From CAZGRP01 sp964527995 (GTDB lineage Bacteria; Zhuqueibacterota; Zhuqueibacteria; Oceanimicrobiales; CAZGRP01), in the NCBI GenBank assembly GCA_964527995.1, contig CAZGRP010000027.1, positions 1 to 58,340 on the forward strand: a stretch of 58,340 bases of DNA. The letters run 5' to 3'. A program made the translations under genes and the position numbers. Below the pieces are notes generated by a model. That model was not told the origin of the DNA. It was given only the letters and a program-made list of their open reading frames with translations, and did no database searches. Position 1 is the stretch's first letter. The number at the start of each line of letters is the position of its first letter. Shown here piece after piece: positions 25,955 to 34,170 of the stretch.

Positions 25955-26416
25955 TCAGACGCTGCCACCGGCCAGTGCGTGTTGCCCTTCCCCCACAGGT
26001 GGTATCAGCTTTCGAATCGACGCCACCAACTCCGACATCTCCGGCAGACGGCGGCTGGCGACGACGCGGCCGTTGACGATCACCGCCGGCAGAGAGAAGG
26101 CCATGGCCAGCGTGCGCATGGCTGCACCCACCGGCGTGTGGAAGCGCCAGACATCGCGGGCCAGTTTCGGCCACAAGTAGAGCTGGTTGCGCGGATCGAC
26201 CAGGGTGATCTCGATTGCGTCGCCCATCTCCCGGCGCAGCGCGTCGGACAGGCGGCCGCAGTCCTGCATCACCAGGCGGCTTTCAAGAAACACTGAACGG
26301 CCGCTGAAGCGCGCATTGTCGCCTACCAGCTTGCCGCAACAGCCGCTGCCGGTCATTTGCGCATCCACCTCACGGATGATGATGACGGAAGGCTTTCTCG
26401 AAGTCCGATCCATCAT
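25955..26416 (-). CDS. Thioredoxin-fold-like protein with a CC motif, coupled to cstA
   Basis: A 153-residue protein I cannot place in a named family. The first strand is followed by GSGCCGKLVGD, and a late FSLPAVIVNGRVVASRR looks like the cis-proline strand and C-terminal helix of thioredoxin-like folds. A third cysteine sits in VMQDCGRL. This suggests a redox or metal-binding role. Its ATG overlaps the cstA stop (ATGA), so translation is coupled. In enterobacteria the small YbdD/YjiX protein follows CstA/BtsT; this unrelated protein takes that position here. Confidence 0.55.
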   Translation of the reverse strand: MMDRTSRKPSVIIIREVDAQMTGSGCCGKLVGDNARFSGRSVFLESRLVMQDCGRLSDALRREMGDAIEITLVDPRNQLYLWPKLARDVWRFHTPVGAAMRTLAMAFSLPAVIVNGRVVASRRLPEMSELVASIRKLIPPVGEGQHALAGGSV

Positions 26417-28143
26417 TCAGACGACGGTTTCGATTCAACTGCATAGGCCAGAGGCTCTCTTCGCCCCTGCCCTGCAAAGCGGCGGAATGCCAGCACCGCC
26501 TCCAGAGTGAACCACAGAATCATGAACAAAATCAGGGCGCCGACAACTGCCAGGGGCCAGCGATGCTGCTCAACAAACGACCGCAGATTCAGCACCATGG
26601 CGGTCAGCGTCATCACCAGCATGAACAGCATCGGCAGAAGGGTGTAGATTATGGGACGGCGTTTCTTGTACAGGTAGATCGTCACCGACAGCAGCACGAT
26701 GCTGGCCAGAATCTGATTGGTCGTGCCGAAGAGACCCCAGAGGATCCATCCGGCAGCCGTTCGCACGACACTGCCAGTGGCCGGATTCGTGATCGTCACC
26801 TTCATCAAGGCGAAGAATGAGATGGCCACCACAGCCAGGGCCGATGCCACATAGCGGTTGGTCAACACCTTGGTGTTCAGACTGTTACCGATCTCTTCAA
26901 TGTTGTAGCGCAGCAGCCGCGTCGCCGAATCAAGCGTGGTCAGCGCAAAAGCGACGACCACCACAGCCACGAAAGCTTCAGCCAGGTGCAGCACGATGCC
27001 GAGCTTCGAGATGAACAGGCCGGCACCCTTCACGAAGGCACTGATCTCCGGTCCCAGGCTGGCGGCGGCGCCCCAGGTGCGGTAATGTTCGAGCCAGGCC
27101 TCTTTGGAGGCAAGCCCGGCCGTCGATGCCAAGACAGCCATGAGTCCGAGCACGCCCTCAGCAACCGCGCCGCCATAGCCGATGAATCGTGCATCCGGCT
27201 CGCGATCGATCTGTTTCGCCGTTGTTCCCGAAGAAACCAGGCTATGAAACCCGGAGATGGCGCCGCAGGCGATCATGATGAACAAGAAAGGAAAAAGCGG
27301 TGGCAGGCCGGTGCTCTCGTGGTTGACCACCGGCGCCGCGATGGTGGGGTGAAACAAAAACAGCCCGAGGTACATCCCGCCCAGACCGATATAGAGCAGA
27401 AATGAGTTGATGTAGTCGCGCGGCTGCAGCAGAAACCACACTGGCAAGACCGAAGCGATGAAAGCATAAGCCAGGAGGATGTAGATCCAGCCGTTCAGCG
27501 ACACGCCCGTGATCGGTACTTCCACGCCGATCACCGTGACGACCAGCATCAGGATCACACCGATGATGGTCACCGGACCGATGGGCACGCCCTTCTTGTA
27601 CACCGCCACGCCGATTGCCACTGCAATGACCATCAGCGAGAAAGACGGAAGCACAGCCTCCGGGTAGTATTGGGTGCTGAAGAGCGTCGCGATGACGATG
27701 GCGAAAACCCCCATCGCCAGAGCGATGAGAAAGAAGATGATAAAAAGAAAGAGCAGGCGGGCGCGATGCCCGATGATGCTCTCGGCGATGTCGCCGATAG
27801 AGCGACCTCGATGGCGCATGGAGATCGCCAGGGCGGAGAAGTCGTGGATGGCGCCGAAAAAGATCGTACCGAAGAACACCCACAAAAGCGCCGGCAGCCA
27901 CCCCCAGATGACGGCGATGGCCGGCCCGAGGATCGGGCCCAGACCGGTGATCGACGCGAAGTGATGCCCGAAGAGCACCGCCTTCTTGGTAGGCACATAA
28001 TCGACGTCATCGCGCATCTCGTGGGCGGGCGTGCGCCGCTCCGGATCGAGAGCGAAGATTTTGGTGGAAATAAACCGCGCGTAGGTAAAGTAGGCGACAG
28101 CAAACCCTGCCAAAGCGATAAAGGCTGCCAGCGCTGCGTTCAT
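26413..28143 (-). CDS. cstA: Carbon starvation protein CstA-type pyruvate/peptide transporter
   Basis: A 576-residue inner-membrane protein with many helices. It has family signatures: RRTPAHEMRDDVDYVPTKK near the N terminus, LFGHHFASITGLGPILGPAIA, then WVFFGTIFFGAIHDFSALA. GFHSLVSSGTTAKQI and FALTTLDSATRLLRYNIEEI follow later. Characterised members (CstA, BtsT) import pyruvate and may affect peptide use on starvation. The start is set by GGAGGG a few bases upstream. A membrane-anchored receiver protein is encoded two genes upstream, which hints at signal control. Confidence 0.93.
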   Translation of the reverse strand: MNAALAAFIALAGFAVAYFTYARFISTKIFALDPERRTPAHEMRDDVDYVPTKKAVLFGHHFASITGLGPILGPAIAVIWGWLPALLWVFFGTIFFGAIHDFSALAISMRHRGRSIGDIAESIIGHRARLLFLFIIFFLIALAMGVFAIVIATLFSTQYYPEAVLPSFSLMVIAVAIGVAVYKKGVPIGPVTIIGVILMLVVTVIGVEVPITGVSLNGWIYILLAYAFIASVLPVWFLLQPRDYINSFLLYIGLGGMYLGLFLFHPTIAAPVVNHESTGLPPLFPFLFIMIACGAISGFHSLVSSGTTAKQIDREPDARFIGYGGAVAEGVLGLMAVLASTAGLASKEAWLEHYRTWGAAASLGPEISAFVKGAGLFISKLGIVLHLAEAFVAVVVVAFALTTLDSATRLLRYNIEEIGNSLNTKVLTNRYVASALAVVAISFFALMKVTITNPATGSVVRTAAGWILWGLFGTTNQILASIVLLSVTIYLYKKRRPIIYTLLPMLFMLVMTLTAMVLNLRSFVEQHRWPLAVVGALILFMILWFTLEAVLAFRRFAGQGRREPLAYAVESKPSSE

Positions 28144-28227
28144 AACTCCCTCCGACCAGAATTCAACTCACCTTGCGCTTCAGCACTGAATCCCTCCCCG
28201 CGTTTTTTTGGAACAGCCGGCCAAGGC

Positions 28228-28647
28228 TCAATCTTCCACATCGGCGAGACGGCTCTCGGCATGATGATGACGCTGGCGCTTGACCTTCTTCCACTGCCAG
28301 CCGAAGAGGCGGGTACCCAGACGCCGTGTCCAGCGACGCTTGCTCATCTTGCGCTTCAGCCAGCCATGCCGGTGGTGGCGATGACCGCGGTGGCTGGAGC
28401 CGTTTTGCTGGCGGGACGAGTCGGATTCGCCCGGGATGGCGACGACATAGGAAGGAGGCGCCTTCTCCTTTTCGGCCCGGATCTGCGCCTCCTCGTCGTA
28501 GAGCTCTGCTGTGGTCAGTACCCCCTTCTTCACCAGAAGGGAGACCACGGCTTCAAGTGAGATGAGGTCGCCGTGTACCACGTGGTGATCTGCTCTCTCC
28601 TCCTGGGTGTTGTCGCCGCGGCCGTCCGCTGGTTGCGTAGAGTCCAA
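28228..28647 (-). CDS. Small basic protein, histidine/arginine-rich C terminus, unknown function
   Basis: A 139-residue protein starting at TTG (28647), four bases after GGAGG. The N-terminal half carries a short helical motif (HGDLISLEAVVSLLVKKGVL then TTAELYDEEAQIRAE) seen in small uncharacterised proteins. Residues of about 80-139 are strongly basic, with runs of His and Arg (GHRHHRHGW; RWTRRLG; KRQRHHH). This tail could bind metal, nucleic acid or the membrane surface. It lies 24 nt after the receiver gene and 84 nt before cstA, all on one strand. Confidence 0.55.
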   Translation of the reverse strand: MDSTQPADGRGDNTQEERADHHVVHGDLISLEAVVSLLVKKGVLTTAELYDEEAQIRAEKEKAPPSYVVAIPGESDSSRQQNGSSHRGHRHHRHGWLKRKMSKRRWTRRLGTRLFGWQWKKVKRQRHHHAESRLADVED

Positions 28648-28671
28648 GATGCCTCCATTCGCGGTGTGTGT

Positions 28672-29154
28672 TCACCTCAACAGTTTGGCAAGCAGGATAC
28701 CGAGCAGCAGCCAGAATGGTATCATGATAATCAAGGCCCAATTGAGCCCGCGCACGAAAGAGAGGGTCTGCAGCAACCGCCGGCGCTCCAGACTGCGCTC
28801 GATCTTTACGCGCAACTCTTCAAGATCGATCGGCTTGACGAGATAGTCGAAGGCCCCTTCCTTGATGGCCTTGACGGCCGAATCCACCGACGGATGGCCG
28901 GTAAGAACGATGACCACCGCCTTCTTGTCTTCGGCCTTGATCTCTTCGAGCAGGGTGATGCCATCCATCTCAGGCATCTTGAGGTCGCTCAGCACGACAT
29001 CCACTTTGTGGCGGCGGTACTTCTCCAGCGCCTCCCTGCCGTTGCTGGCGACAATGGGGCGATAGCCCCATTTCCTGACTACATCAGATACGATCTCCCG
29101 GATGTCCTGCTCGTCGTCAACGATCAGTATCGTCTTTACGGACGATCGAGCGAT
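28672..29154 (-). CDS. Response-regulator receiver domain with C-terminal membrane anchor; apparent ATC start
   Basis: A 160-residue protein. The frame opens with a standard receiver N terminus (SSVKTILIVDDEQDIREIV). Asp57 in VVLSDLKMP, Thr85 in VIVLTGHPS and Lys107 in DYLVKPID are the phosphorylation-site residues. There is no output domain. The last 25 residues (NWALIIMIPFWLLLGILLAK) form a membrane helix. No ATG, GTG or TTG is available before the first receiver strand. An AGGAGG sits six bases before ATC at 29154, which would give M-ARSSVKTIL. An internal GTG at 29004 would delete the first 50 residues and destroy the fold. It follows nth by 41 nt. Confidence 0.8.
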   Translation of the reverse strand: MARSSVKTILIVDDEQDIREIVSDVVRKWGYRPIVASNGREALEKYRRHKVDVVLSDLKMPEMDGITLLEEIKAEDKKAVVIVLTGHPSVDSAVKAIKEGAFDYLVKPIDLEELRVKIERSLERRRLLQTLSFVRGLNWALIIMIPFWLLLGILLAKLLR

Positions 29155-29195
29155 GGCTTTCCTCCTCTCCTCAAATTGTCAGCCCAGCCGGACTG

Positions 29196-29888
29196 CTACA
29201 GATAGCTCTCCTTGTCAGGCCACTCGCACAGATCGAAGACCACGCAGTCGCTGCACTTCGGATTTCGTGCCGTGCATGTGTAGCGACCATGCCACTGCAG
29301 CAGCAACGTCGCCCGCGTCCACTTCTCCTGCGGAATCACCTCGGAGAGCTCGATCTCGATCTTGTCGGCGTCTTTCGAGCGTGCCAGCCCCAGGCGCCCG
29401 CTGACACGCTTCACGTGCGTGTCTACGGCGATGGCCTGCTGGCCCATGGCATTGCCACGCACGATGTTGGCCGTTTTGCGACCGACCCCGGGAAGCTGCG
29501 TCAGATCTTCGAGCGATTCGGGAACTCGACCGCCAAATTTTTCGACCAGCGTCTGGCAGCACTGCACCACGCTCTTGGCCTTGTTACGGTAGAAGCCGGT
29601 GGGCCGGATATCCTCCTCCAACTCTTCGATGGGAACCTGGAGAAAGTCTTCCGGAGAACGGTACTTCTTGAAAAGAGACTCGGTGACCTGGTTGACACGT
29701 TCGTCGGTGCATTGGGCCGCCAGGATGGTGGCCACGAGAAGTTCGAATGGGTTTGAGAATTTTAGTTCGAGATGAGCTTCCGGGTAGGCCTGCGCCAACC
29801 GGTCGATGATTTCGCCGGCCCTGCTGCGGCGAGCAGCCACATCCTCCTCCTGTGCTTCCGGGCTCTGCGGGTTCGATTTCCTGGGCAT
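29196..29888 (-). CDS. nth: Endonuclease III
   Basis: A 230-residue base-excision-repair glycosylase/AP lyase. LPGVGRKTANIVRGNAM is the helix-hairpin-helix with catalytic lysine, and IAVDTHVKRVSGRLGL supplies the catalytic aspartate. The C-terminal C-x6-C-x2-C-x5-C cluster (CTARNPKCSDCVVFDLC) binds a 4Fe-4S centre. All catalytic and cluster residues are present. It heads the leftward nth-receiver-cstA cluster behind a promoter at 29936-29964. Confidence 0.96.
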   Translation of the reverse strand: MPRKSNPQSPEAQEEDVAARRSRAGEIIDRLAQAYPEAHLELKFSNPFELLVATILAAQCTDERVNQVTESLFKKYRSPEDFLQVPIEELEEDIRPTGFYRNKAKSVVQCCQTLVEKFGGRVPESLEDLTQLPGVGRKTANIVRGNAMGQQAIAVDTHVKRVSGRLGLARSKDADKIEIELSEVIPQEKWTRATLLLQWHGRYTCTARNPKCSDCVVFDLCEWPDKESYL

Positions 29889-29935
29889 GGAATGAACCTC
29901 GATTCCTGTTGCCGGGCAGCTAATTTTGCTGCCTA

Positions 29936-29964
29936 AACATATAAGACCACGTTCAGAAAGTCAA
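29936..29964 (-). promoter_or_regulatory. Promoter of nth and downstream genes
   Basis: Minus strand TTGACT (29959-29964), 17 nt, TATGTT (29936-29941). It lies about 50 nt upstream of the nth ATG and just past the stop of the M6 protease gene. Confidence 0.65.
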
Positions 29965-29975
29965 GAAAAATCTCC

Positions 29976-31859
29976 TCACCGCACCAGCAGCAACTTGCGG
30001 GTGATCCGCGTCTGCCCCGCCGTCGCCTGGTAGAAATAGATGCCGTTCGGCAGCGGCACGCCGCTTTCGTCGAGACCGTCCCAGGCGAGCCGAGTCACCC
30101 CCGGTGCCATGACCCTGTGCAGCAGAAGTCGCACTCGCCGCCCCAGGATATCGTACACGGCGACCTCGACAAGGCCAGGTCTCGGTCGCGACGGGATGCC
30201 CAAGTCGATGTGACCTGTGCGCCCCATTGGGTTCGGATAAGGGGTCGAGAGGGAGAATTGCTCGGGGATTGCGGCGGAGCTAGGCGCCTGCACAACCTCG
30301 GTCGGCCCCGGCACGATCAGATCCGCACGCACCGCCAGCCCGACCAGGCGAATGTTGGCCACGCGCACTCCAGTGGGCTCGCCCAGGTAGTCCCTTGCCG
30401 AAGGCACGGTGCTGTCATCGAACACGGTGCGATCCCGGGCGCCGACAAAGTCGGTGAGTTCCGCTGCAAAACGGCTGTAGCCGGGCCACGGATCGCCGTT
30501 GTCGCCGCGGTTGCCCTGGTTCAGAAACTGGTACTTGGTCAGGTCGCGCCGCAGGTCCAGCTGTTCGAGAACGAGACCGCCGTCCGTTTCGAACCACGGG
30601 CTGGCTTCCTCCACGTCGATCTGGCGGTGACGATCGTTGGCCTGGCGAGCCTCCTCATCGATGTGATAGATCAATAGCCCCGCGGCAGGCTGCAAACCCA
30701 GCTCTACCTGCCTGCGCGTAAGACCGCGGTCGAAGCCGATGGTCTGCCGGTTCTCGAGGAGAAAGTATTCGGGACCTTCAGCGCCGTCCCGCCACAGCCG
30801 GTAGGCCACCGGCTCCACTTCCACGGGCGGAATTTCGACGTCGTCCATCGAGGCAGTCACCCAGCGCGGCTGCAGCCAGCCGAGCTGCTTCTTGCTGTAG
30901 GCGGAGAAATGTGCCGGACCGGTTCCGACGCGATCGCCGGGGCTGTGGCACCAGCCACCGCTCGCCATCAGGCCCCACTCGCCAATGCCCTCGGAGCTGT
31001 TGTCGGTATCGTAGTAGTCCGGCAGCCCCAGGACATGGCCAAACTCGTGGGAGAAAACGCCGATTCTGCCGTTCTCGGGTTCCAGGGTGTAGCCGAAAAG
31101 CCACACCCCATCGCGTCTCTGCGTCTGAATGGCAGATTTGTGCGACCAGAGATAGTTCCAGTGGGCGTCGTAGTTGATCGTATACAGCTCCTCGGCCGAG
31201 GGGCCGGCGTGCACCACAAACAGCGACTCTACCCAACCGTCGCCGTCGTTGTCGAACAGGGCGAAATCGACCGTCGAGTCGGCAGCAGCAACAGCCTCCT
31301 CCACCAGGCGCTGGGCGTTGTTGGGGTAGGTGCCAAATCCGTACTCGTCGCCGGTATTCGGGTTGCCGTCGGGATTCGTATAGTAGGAGAGGTTGTGCTC
31401 GGCCCGGTACCAGCGAGTGACAACCCCGCGGATGTCAAATTGGCCGTAGGAGTTCTCCAGGTAGTAGTCGCGCATGCTGCCGGTATAGTCACTGCTGCTG
31501 AACGGATCGGCGAAGGAGTTGAGGCTGAACAGCATGTCGCCGAAGTAGGACGGCGTGTAGGCCAGGCTGTCGTTGAAGAAGTTCGGGTCGCCGGTCTCGT
31601 CCCACGGGTAGTCAGGAAAATCGATCAGGATGACCAGCAGGTTCCAGGTGCCGGTAATGGGACCTTTGGACAGAGGCGTCGCTGGCGGCGCCACTCCCAG
31701 AGATTGCACTTGCTTGAGCAATCTTGGCTTGAGCAGCGACACATCCGCGGCGGTGGCACCGGGAGGCTGGTAGACGCAGACATCCTGGGCTTGCAGGGAG
31801 AGTGGGACGAAGAGCAGACAGGCGCAGAGTGCGGTCAAACACCGATGCAGTCGCGACAT
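29976..31859 (-). CDS. M6 family metalloprotease with FlgD/T9SS-type C-terminal sorting domain
   Basis: A 627-residue secreted protease. It has a signal peptide (LTALCACLLFVPLSLQAQ), then an immune-inhibitor-A-like M6 catalytic domain with the zinc motif GVFSHEFGHVLGLPDYYD. DNDGDGWVESLFVVHAG upstream may bind calcium. The last 85 residues are a FlgD-like/T9SS type A domain: STPYPNPMGRTGHIDLG, VYDILGRRVRLLL and ESGVPLPNGIYFYQATAG. Such domains direct export across the outer membrane in T9SS-bearing lineages. The neighbour is a PorV-like protein, which in T9SS delivers cargo to the attachment complex. The order porV-like then protease on one strand supports a functional link. Confidence 0.92.
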   Translation of the reverse strand: MSRLHRCLTALCACLLFVPLSLQAQDVCVYQPPGATAADVSLLKPRLLKQVQSLGVAPPATPLSKGPITGTWNLLVILIDFPDYPWDETGDPNFFNDSLAYTPSYFGDMLFSLNSFADPFSSSDYTGSMRDYYLENSYGQFDIRGVVTRWYRAEHNLSYYTNPDGNPNTGDEYGFGTYPNNAQRLVEEAVAAADSTVDFALFDNDGDGWVESLFVVHAGPSAEELYTINYDAHWNYLWSHKSAIQTQRRDGVWLFGYTLEPENGRIGVFSHEFGHVLGLPDYYDTDNSSEGIGEWGLMASGGWCHSPGDRVGTGPAHFSAYSKKQLGWLQPRWVTASMDDVEIPPVEVEPVAYRLWRDGAEGPEYFLLENRQTIGFDRGLTRRQVELGLQPAAGLLIYHIDEEARQANDRHRQIDVEEASPWFETDGGLVLEQLDLRRDLTKYQFLNQGNRGDNGDPWPGYSRFAAELTDFVGARDRTVFDDSTVPSARDYLGEPTGVRVANIRLVGLAVRADLIVPGPTEVVQAPSSAAIPEQFSLSTPYPNPMGRTGHIDLGIPSRPRPGLVEVAVYDILGRRVRLLLHRVMAPGVTRLAWDGLDESGVPLPNGIYFYQATAGQTRITRKLLLVR

Positions 31860-31971
31860 CGAGGCGTTTGCTCCTACACAGAGTGGCGGCGAGAAGGGAC
31901 ACGCAGCAGCAAGGGCTCAACCAGCGCCCCTGCCCCTACCGGTACTTTTGTGGGTGGCCCGCTGGGTGTGG

Positions 31972-32898
31972 TCAGAAGCTGCCGGACACCGACACCCGGT
32001 TGAGGCTGCCCACCTCGCCGAACGAAGAAAACGAATAGTCCAGGCTGTAGCGGCTCACCCGCAGGCCGAGGCCCAGCGACACCCCGGCGAAGCGGTCTCG
32101 ATCGGTGCCGACACGCTGGTCGGTGCCAAGCGAATTGTACCCCAGGCGCAGGAACAGATTGTCGCTGAGTTGGAAATCGCCGCCGGCACCGAATCGCAGC
32201 TTCTCATCCCTCTGCTTGGCCAGCATGAAACTGGCCAGCAGCGGCAGGTGCTCCAGTTTCTTGGAGAACCCGACCCGGATGGTCAACGGCAACTGTTCTT
32301 TGGTGTCGATGAAAGCCGACTGCACCGCTCCCAGGTTGAAGATACCGAATCCGATGTACAGGTCCGGTGCCGGCATCTCGATCATGACACCAGCGTCCAG
32401 GGCGAAGGCGGTCGAGCCGTAGGTGTCGATCTCGGCGCGCAGCAGCTTGCCGTTCACGCCGTACATCACCCGGCTGCCATACGTCCTGGCGAAGCTCAGT
32501 GACACCACCAGGTTGTTGGCGCCGAAACTGCCAAGCTTGTTGCCGACGTTGTCCAGCCGTTCGAACTGGCCGAAGTCCAGATACTGCACGCCGATTCCGA
32601 GGACCCCGGAAGCGGTCGGACGGGCATAGCCGATGAAGCCGGACTGGAAGTCGAGAAGATGATCGATGTAGGTGAGGGTGCCCAGTGACGAAGAGATGCG
32701 CGCCAGGCCGGCGGGGTTGTAGACCAGGTCGTAGATGTCGCCGGGCACGGCAATGAAGGCGCTACCCATCGCCGACGGCCGGCCACCCACCGAGGTGTTG
32801 AGCACGTCGAACCCGCCCGAGCCGGCGACAGCGGGACCAGCGGCCAAAGACAAAACGAGGAGGCTCGTCCACCTCCTCCAGATCGAACACCACCTCAT
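31972..32898 (-). CDS. PorV/PorQ family outer-membrane beta-barrel protein
   Basis: A 308-residue protein with a signal peptide (RWTSLLVLSLAAGPAVAGSG). FDVLNTSVGGRPSAMGSAFI and DIYDLVYNPAGLARISSSLG are the opening signature of PorV/PorQ proteins (FadL-like 14-strand barrels). The alternating beta strands continue to the C-terminal SGSF. In T9SS, PorV shuttles cargo from the translocon to the attachment complex. The ATG at 32898 follows GGTGA. An earlier in-frame ATG would add a stretch encoded by an A/T-rich repeat and is less likely. Confidence 0.85.
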   Translation of the reverse strand: MRWCSIWRRWTSLLVLSLAAGPAVAGSGGFDVLNTSVGGRPSAMGSAFIAVPGDIYDLVYNPAGLARISSSLGTLTYIDHLLDFQSGFIGYARPTASGVLGIGVQYLDFGQFERLDNVGNKLGSFGANNLVVSLSFARTYGSRVMYGVNGKLLRAEIDTYGSTAFALDAGVMIEMPAPDLYIGFGIFNLGAVQSAFIDTKEQLPLTIRVGFSKKLEHLPLLASFMLAKQRDEKLRFGAGGDFQLSDNLFLRLGYNSLGTDQRVGTDRDRFAGVSLGLGLRVSRYSLDYSFSSFGEVGSLNRVSVSGSF

Positions 32899-32920
32899 GC
32901 GGTCACCATGCAGGAAAAAG

Positions 32921-33020
32921 AAATGCAAAATGCAGAGTGAAAAGTGCAAAATGACCCTGACGCCACGGTTGCAGGGTGGTCGCTACCATCCTATCATTTC
33001 ATTTTGCATTTTGCATTTTG
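32921..33020. repeat. A/T-rich inverted repeat (TGCAAAATG family) between tRNA-Thr and the porV-like gene
   Basis: The left arm 32921-32954 and the right arm about 32994-33020 share inverted copies of TGCAAAATG. The interior has CCCTG...CAGGG. On the minus strand the structure ends in a T-rich stretch, so it may terminate the tRNA transcript. Confidence 0.5.
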
Positions 33021-33041
33021 AACTTGGCTATGCCCCCTCGG

Positions 33042-33115
33042 AGCCACCTGTCGGAATCGAACCGACGACCTGCTCATTACGAGTGAGCCGCTCTACCAAA
33101 CTGAGCTAAGGTGGC
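33042..33115 (-). tRNA. tRNA-Thr (anticodon CGU)
   Basis: Full cloverleaf on the minus strand: acceptor GCCACCT/AGGTGGC, D stem GCTC/GAGC, anticodon stem GCTCA/TGAGC with loop CTCGTAA (anticodon CGT), and T stem GTCGG/CCGAC with loop TTCGATT. CCA is not encoded. Confidence 0.95.
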
Positions 33116-33147
33116 ACTGTGCCGGAGGTGTTCCTGACACACCCGAA

Positions 33148-33176
33148 AATATAGCCGATCACCCCAAAAGATGCAA
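33148..33176 (-). promoter_or_regulatory. Promoter of tRNA-Thr
   Basis: Minus strand TTGCAT (33171-33176), 17 nt, TATATT (33148-33153), about 30 nt before the tRNA. Confidence 0.7.
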
Positions 33177-33286
33177 GGCCTTTTTGGGTGGGGCGGGCTG
33201 GGGCACAGGCAGCCGCGGGAGCACGGGCGGCAAGACGGTTTGCGTCCCCTTGTTGAGGTCCGCATCCGCGGCACTGCTCGGCCGAA

Positions 33287-33430
33287 AGCCAGAGATTCCT
33301 CCTCCGGCGTGCGGCCGTCGTCGGAATGACACTTTGGGTGCAGGGAGAACAAGAACGGATCCGATCCGACACCAGCCTGTCATCCCGAGAGAGGCCGGGC
33401 GAAGTCCGGACGAGCGAAGGATCTCTGGCT
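33287..33430. repeat. REP-like inverted pair (AGCCAGAGAT...ATGACA)
   Basis: 33287-33331 begins AGCCAGAGAT and ends GGAATGACA. 33378-33430 begins TGTCATCCC and ends ATCTCTGGCT. The two units are inverted copies, with divergent GC-rich centres, in the non-coding stretch 33177-33570 between the two tRNA genes. The form matches dispersed repeats found across many environmental genomes. Nothing else is seen in this stretch. Confidence 0.6.
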
Positions 33431-33570
33431 CTAGGCCCTCGATAGCGCTGAGCGCCCCCGGCCACCAACGGGAATGAAGCCACGCAGACTGCAGCGCTTG
33501 AAGCACCGAAGCACAACGGCGGTAGGGAACAAAAAAGCCCGAGCCGCGCTTACATAGCGACTCGGGCTGG

Positions 33571-33643
<73 letters not shown>

Positions 33644-33662
33644 GGATGGACAGCATAACAAA

Positions 33663-33686
33663 GGTCACCGCGAAAATCGGTGACCT
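33663..33686 (-). other. Hairpin in the tRNA-Phe leader
   Basis: A perfect 8-bp stem, GGTCACCG/CGGTGACC, between the promoter and the tRNA. It may protect or direct processing of the 5' leader. Confidence 0.5.
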
Positions 33687-33703
33687 CGCCTGAAGCACGT
33701 GCA

Positions 33704-33732
33704 AATATACAGCCCCGGCCAGGAAAAATCAA
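33704..33732 (-). promoter_or_regulatory. Promoter of tRNA-Phe
   Basis: Minus strand TTGATT (33727-33732), 17 nt, TATATT (33704-33709). Confidence 0.75.
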
Positions 33733-33756
33733 GGGGAAATTCGAAGCCTTTCTAAG

Positions 33757-34107
33757 GATGGTCCAAATCCCTTGCGCAAAAGATTTTCACGCCGGGGTTG
33801 GATTTGCATTCCGGACCATCGTGACTCGGCCTACGGCCTTCTGCGTTCGGTGTGACTGTCTACAAGACAGAAGGATACGGAGGGCGACCCCGGACCCCGT
33901 GGGATAGGTGCCATCGAGAGAAGAGTTGCGCCGCATGACAAGTGCACCCTGGCTATCTGAACGTATGTGTGGACGCATATCCCACGGGGGAGGAGGCGCC
34001 CGGAGTCCGCTGAGGACCCCGCAGCCCCGCCTTGATGAGGAATCGATCGCTCGAAGAGACGAACCAGCGCCGGAGCCGCGCTGAGGTTCGGTTGCCAGAA
34101 GCGGGGC
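33757..34107. other. Non-coding block with nested inverted repeats, possible structured RNA or mobile repeat
   Basis: No supported gene. GATGGTCC plus AAATCC (33757-33770) pairs with GGATTT and GGACCATC (33800-33820). CTGTCT-ACA-AGACAG forms a small hairpin. CCCCGTGGGATA (33895-33906) pairs perfectly with 33978-33989. GCCCCGC (34024-34030) pairs with 34101-34107 and encloses a hairpin at 34060-34090 (CGAACC/GGTTCG plus AGCGC/GCGCT). I looked for RNase P RNA, tmRNA and SRP RNA core motifs and found none. Confidence 0.45.
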
Positions 34108-34170
34108 GAGGAGGCCGAAGCGGGCCCTAAGCCTGGATGATTCACACATCCCACCACAGAGGCACCAAGG

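Noticed and set aside
28672..29004. The receiver gene starting at GTG 29004
   Set aside because: This would remove the first 50 residues, including the acidic pocket, although the upstream frame encodes a perfect receiver N terminus.
33757..34107. RNase P RNA, tmRNA or SRP RNA
   Set aside because: Their invariant core sequences are absent on both strands.
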